From: Flavobacteriaceae bacterium NBU2973 | GTDB lineage: Bacteria; Bacteroidota; Bacteroidia; Flavobacteriales; Flavobacteriaceae | Direction: 5' to 3' | DNA length: 64,000 bases | Assembly: GCA_026162565.1 (NCBI GenBank) | Contig: JAOEIQ010000007.1 | Coordinates: 62,001 to 126,000 of the forward strand | Shown: in pieces, positions 62,001 through 64,000 of the stretch | Layout of the letters: every line of letters begins with the position of its first letter | How positions within the stretch are numbered: position 1 is the stretch's first letter | Position numbers and translations under genes: made by a program | The notes under the pieces: generated by a model | The model's database searches: none | The model's input: the letters and a program-made list of their open reading frames with translations, nothing else | What the model was told of the DNA's origin: nothing

Positions 62001-62195
62001 TTCAAGAGCTTCTTCAAAGGTTTTTAATTGATCATTAAAAATTTCAATTGGATTGTGTTCTACCCAACCAGATTTAGGATAATGCTGTGTTAATTCTTTC
62101 TGGGAGATTGATTTAATTTCACCTTTTAAATCAAAAGCAATAGTTCTGGTACTTGTAGTTCCTTGATCAAAGGCAATAACATACTTTTTTTTCAT
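59034..62195 (-). CDS. Glycerol kinase - glycerol-3-phosphate dehydrogenase fusion
   Basis: 1053 residues from ATG 62195 (an upstream TTG adds five atypical residues). Residues 1 to ~490 are a full glycerol kinase: YVIAFDQGTTSTRTIAFD, GITNQRETTVVWD, GVAGDQQASLFG, LKVDGGASANNYLM. After a Lys-rich linker (~490-515) comes a full aerobic GlpD: FDLIIIGGGITGAGIALDAS (FAD), KLIHGGLRYLKQ, VGTTDTNYNG, AGLRPLI and the C-terminal helical domain. The open frame is continuous with no stop or ATG at the junction, so a true fusion is likely. It converts glycerol to G3P and on to DHAP; no GlpF is in the window. Confidence 0.93.
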   Translation of the reverse strand: MKKKYVIAFDQGTTSTRTIAFDLKGEIKSISQKELTQHYPKSGWVEHNPIEIFNDQLKTFEEALEKGNIDPEEIAGIGITNQRETTVVWDRTTGEPIYNAIVWLDKRSSEICDNLKQQGHENYIRENTGLVIDAYFSGTKLKWILDNVEGARERANNNQLLFGTIDSWLIYKFTKGEKHVTDHTNASRTLLYNIKHKDWDDTILKVLDIPKSILPSVQHSSSNFGSIDFKETDIPIYGVAGDQQASLFGNGGFNSGMAKNTYGTGCFMLFNTGEKQVISKKGLLTTLTCTLENEPINYALEGSVFVAGASIQWLRDKMKFIEKASDTQAICESIPPLEDVYVVPAFAGLGAPYWDSKAKASVYGMTLDTGKDELVKATVEAIAYQTKDVINAMISDSNSEILNLKVDGGASANNYLMQFQSDILDINVERPEMLEVTAFGAALLAGIKAGVWSKNDVKTIRKIDHTFIPEMPAKTRKIRYKGWRKAVEKTKTKSKNEVSTLRFSVLDRKKQIKKIKNTVFDLIIIGGGITGAGIALDASSRGLNVCLIEKNDFASGTSNKSTKLIHGGLRYLKQLEIGLVKESGTERAIVHKLAPHLVVPEKMLLPLKEGGTYGRMMTSIGLKVYDFLANVEGDDRRVMLEKEDTLLKEPLLDSEDILGSGFYAEYRTDDARLTIEILKKASEFGATICNYCEMESFEYDEDQKIKALNCVDHNTKKQIQIRANNYVSAAGPWVDLLRKKDASINHKYLHLTKGVHIVFPYHKLPVKQAIYFDVSDGRMIFAIPRGRVTYVGTTDTNYNGSLDRVVATKKDAIYLLDAVNNMFPSINLKIEDIESNWAGLRPLIHEEQKNPSELSRKDEIFISASGLISIAGGKLTGYRKMAQRVIDAVLKTMNHNNKSRLKESFTKNIPLVSPAMYSSQDVNQYQTELESALKDLGLEDKSYAWHLCSTYGKKASLIIEKASSFEGTTIQEQIVRAELWYGINYEMVNSISDFFVRRTGAMYFNIESVSKYRDSILNDCVQYLNWNEERIKLENDKLQILINDATQFYDEEF

Positions 62196-62228
62196 TAGAG
62201 CAACTTTCAATAGTATGCTCTAAATATA

Positions 62229-62259
62229 AAAAATCCGACCCTTAAAAGGTCGGATTTTT
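62229..62259 (-). terminator. Terminator after the DUF4097 pair
   Basis: Perfect 12-bp stem AAAAATCCGACC (62229-62240) / GGTCGGATTTTT (62248-62259), loop CTTAAAA, with T-runs on both strands; it lies 23 bp past the 62283 stop and separates this pair from the GlpK-GlpD gene. Confidence 0.85.
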
Positions 62260-62282
62260 GAAAGTTTATTTATGAAATACGT

Positions 62283-63029
62283 TTACCCTTTTCTTATATA
62301 AATATTACCAGAAATGGTTTCCATATCAAGAGGTTGAGAACCTCCATTTATCTGCTTACTTACCTTATTATTAGAACCATTATAATACTTTTTTGAGCTA
62401 TCATTTTTAAACTCAATATCAGAATAGATAGTTCCTGTTAATGATTTTGCATTAAGATCTGCTTTGTTGACTGTTACATCTAAAGCACCACTAATTGTTT
62501 TTAATCGCAACTCTCCATTATACTTTTTAACGGTAACGTCTCCAGAAATCAAATCGGTTACTAAATCACCATTAAAAGTATCCATATAAACACTTCCAGA
62601 AATACTTTTCACTTTGAGATTAACTCCTTTCGGAACAATAACCACATAGTTTATTTCTGTATTAGAATTACAATTTCTTCTGCTTTTATCATTCCATTTA
62701 TTCTTGAAATAGTCTCCGAAATCTGAATACATTTTTAAACGTCCTGAAGACTTATCTGTTTTGATTGAAAAGGCATCATTACCTTCTCCGTCGTCAATAT
62801 TAACAGATGCCTTAACTATCACCTCGTTAGTTTTTCCATGTTCGATTTTTATATCTTGAGCAAACTTAAAATTAACATACAAATCTTGATTTGACTTTAA
62901 GTTTTCGATAAACGTAAGCTCTTTTTGTGCATGAAGGGTTACCACACTTAACAATGCAAGTATTACTATTTTTTTACTCACGTTACTAATACTGATTAGG
63001 TGTTCGTGAAAAAACGTTGTTTTTTTCAT
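62283..63029 (-). CDS. DUF4097-type putative adhesin, exported
   Basis: 248 residues with a hydrophobic N-terminal segment (VSKKIVILALLSVVTLHAQ; long n-region) and a right-handed beta-helix-like repeat pattern (GVNLKVKSISGSVYMDTFNGD, DVTVKKYNGELRLKTISGALDV, NAKSLTGTIYSDIEF, METISGNIYIRKG). DUF4097/DUF2807-type beta-strand repeats are secreted or cell-surface proteins of unclear role. The 21-bp gap to the upstream paralogue suggests one operon, closed by the terminator at 62229-62259. Confidence 0.85.
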   Translation of the reverse strand: MKKTTFFHEHLISISNVSKKIVILALLSVVTLHAQKELTFIENLKSNQDLYVNFKFAQDIKIEHGKTNEVIVKASVNIDDGEGNDAFSIKTDKSSGRLKMYSDFGDYFKNKWNDKSRRNCNSNTEINYVVIVPKGVNLKVKSISGSVYMDTFNGDLVTDLISGDVTVKKYNGELRLKTISGALDVTVNKADLNAKSLTGTIYSDIEFKNDSSKKYYNGSNNKVSKQINGGSQPLDMETISGNIYIRKG

Positions 63030-63050
63030 TTTGATTGATTTTTTTATTAA

Positions 63051-63893
63051 CTATTGTTTTCTTAAGTATACATTTCCAGTAGATGATCTCAATACAATTT
63101 TCACACCTCCTCCATTGAGTTTACTCACTATTTTTCTGTTGCTCCCAACTACTCTCATTCCATCTTCACGCGGCATTTGCAAATCAAAATCTGTATATAC
63201 TGTTCCCATTGTTGTACGTAATTCTAGATCAGCTTTGGTGTTTGTAGGTAGAGATACATCTACAACTCCTGTTGAACTACTTAAAGATATTGGAGACGAT
63301 TGATTTACATTTTTAAATACTACATCTACAGCTCCAGTACTTGTGTGAGCAGTAATTGGTCCCGTTACGTCTTTTAGCTTGATACCTCCAACATTTGTGT
63401 TTACTTCAATTTCTGAAGAAAATCCTTCTAAATGAGCACTGCCTAAATTGCCACAATCCAAATGTATATCCATATCTTTTGGTAGAGTAATTTGAAGTCC
63501 GCTTCGCTGCATCCAAGATTTTAAATCTCTAATACGCAACACATCGCCTTCTTTCTCAATAGACATACCAAAACCTGTATTATCAGTTCCTCCTGCATAA
63601 ACAGCTTTAAGGCCTTTAGAGCGATCACTCTTATTGTTATCCTTGTCACAACCTTCACATTCATGTTCATGTTCATAGTCATAATGGCTATTTTGGTCAT
63701 CATCATGCTCATACTTGCTAAATCGCAACTCATTACCAGAACCTGCTACAATTTTTACTTTGGTTCCTGTTTCTATTCGCACTTTATTAATACCATTCAA
63801 AGATTTGGTGTAATCCTCCTGTGCACTTGTAAACACAAAGCTTAATACAGCTATGAAGTTTACTAAAATTCCTGTTCGTTTAATTTGATTCAT
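63051..63893 (-). CDS. DUF4097 family beta-strand repeat protein with His/Asp/Cys-rich insert
   Basis: 280 residues, signal peptide (N-terminus VNFIAVLSFVFTSAQE) and DUF4097 repeats (SSEIEVNTNVGGIKLKDVTG, HTSTGAVDVVFKNV, SSSTGVVDVSLPTNTKADLEL, SSTGNVYLRKQ). Unlike its neighbour it carries a His/Asp/Glu/Cys-rich stretch at residues ~63-86 (HDDDQNSHYDYEHEHECEGC), which could bind metal. Paralogous to the downstream gene. Function unknown. The 5' flank (63894-64000) has a decayed palindromic repeat at 63920-63938. Confidence 0.85.
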   Translation of the reverse strand: MNQIKRTGILVNFIAVLSFVFTSAQEDYTKSLNGINKVRIETGTKVKIVAGSGNELRFSKYEHDDDQNSHYDYEHEHECEGCDKDNNKSDRSKGLKAVYAGGTDNTGFGMSIEKEGDVLRIRDLKSWMQRSGLQITLPKDMDIHLDCGNLGSAHLEGFSSEIEVNTNVGGIKLKDVTGPITAHTSTGAVDVVFKNVNQSSPISLSSSTGVVDVSLPTNTKADLELRTTMGTVYTDFDLQMPREDGMRVVGSNRKIVSKLNGGGVKIVLRSSTGNVYLRKQ

Positions 63894-63919
63894 TATTTAC
63901 TGTTTTTAATACTGAAATT

Positions 63920-63938
63920 CATTTCGATAAACTCAATG
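63920..63938. repeat. Decayed CATTTCGA…CTCAATG repeat
   Basis: CATTTCGATAAACTCAATG has the same CATT…AATG ends and TTTCGA…CTCAA core as the repeats at 18037 and 23695. Confidence 0.5.
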
Positions 63939-64000
63939 TGAAAATTCAGCTCTTGTTGATTTTTAAATTATTTGTGAAATACCACTGTTTACTTGATCTT

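Noticed and set aside
1-64000. Prophage, plasmid or insertion sequence
   Set aside because: No integrase, transposase, phage structural or replication gene was found; all gene groups look chromosomal.

Overview
The window is chromosomal DNA from a low-GC member of the Bacteroidota, almost certainly Flavobacteriaceae (Winogradskyella/Psychroserpens-like). The evidence is the gene content (DUF4097, DUF6090, DUF4199, DUF4286, DUF6428, flavobacterial MgtE/RibF/SerS order), the TAnnTTTGC-type -7 promoter boxes, and the weak use of Shine-Dalgarno sites. No phage, transposase or CRISPR array is visible. There is one tRNA gene, tRNA-Leu(CAA) at 42.3 kb.

Layout. 0-8.5 kb: a MORN-repeat protein cut by the window edge, two unknown envelope proteins, metG, and a serine hydrolase. 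8.5-13.8 kb: an AraC-type membrane regulator divergent from an LD-carboxypeptidase / HEAT / PD-(D/E)XK-like / YraN operon, then a TlpA-like thioredoxin. 13.9-23 kb: mfd, a TerB-like gene, fbp, a GNAT enzyme, aspartate kinase, and an OlsF-like bifunctional aminolipid acyltransferase. 23-24.6 kb: an ArsR / DUF6428 / ArsC-like phosphatase operon with a 34-bp operator palindrome. 24.6-27.6 kb: small stress- and membrane-type genes. 27.6-34 kb: a repeat-rich stretch (2-hydroxyacid dehydrogenase, GIY-YIG protein, two DUF6090 paralogues, cupin, MgtE, KsgA). 34-42.2 kb: housekeeping (TPR protein, SerS, HTTM protein, RibF, Pth, L25, Prs).

42.5-46.9 kb is an arsenosugar operon: peroxidase-like protein, ArsS, rhodanese, glycosyltransferase, purine nucleoside phosphorylase and ArsM. 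These genes can methylate arsenic, adenosylate it, remove adenine and glycosylate the ribose.

47-62.2 kb is the most striking region, a neutral-lipid storage locus. It holds a GlpK-GlpD fusion, a wax-ester synthase/diacylglycerol acyltransferase (WS/DGAT) with a C-terminal SCP2-like domain, two lipase-type alpha/beta hydrolases, a giant PlsB-HAD-PlsC fusion, GpsA, four phasin-like proteins (one with a helix-hairpin-helix tail), a SARP/BTAD-type regulator and an unknown helical protein. Eight of these genes are spaced as one operon. The proposed flow is glycerol or DHAP to G3P (GlpK, GpsA), G3P to LPA, PA and possibly DAG (fusion enzyme), then DAG to triacylglycerol (WS/DGAT), with phasins coating the droplets and lipases mobilising them. 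Two phasin units have nearly identical promoters with heptamer direct repeats at 11-bp period, 8 bp upstream of the -7 box. That is the geometry used by SARP activators, and a SARP-like gene sits next door.

A second theme is short palindromic repeats. At least three families are scattered between genes, often starting within a few bases of a stop codon. Similar repeats have also been absorbed in frame into metG, mfd, a cupin gene and the DUF6428 gene, and one supplies the C-terminus and stop of a dehydrogenase gene. The last 1.7 kb holds two DUF4097 putative adhesin-like genes.
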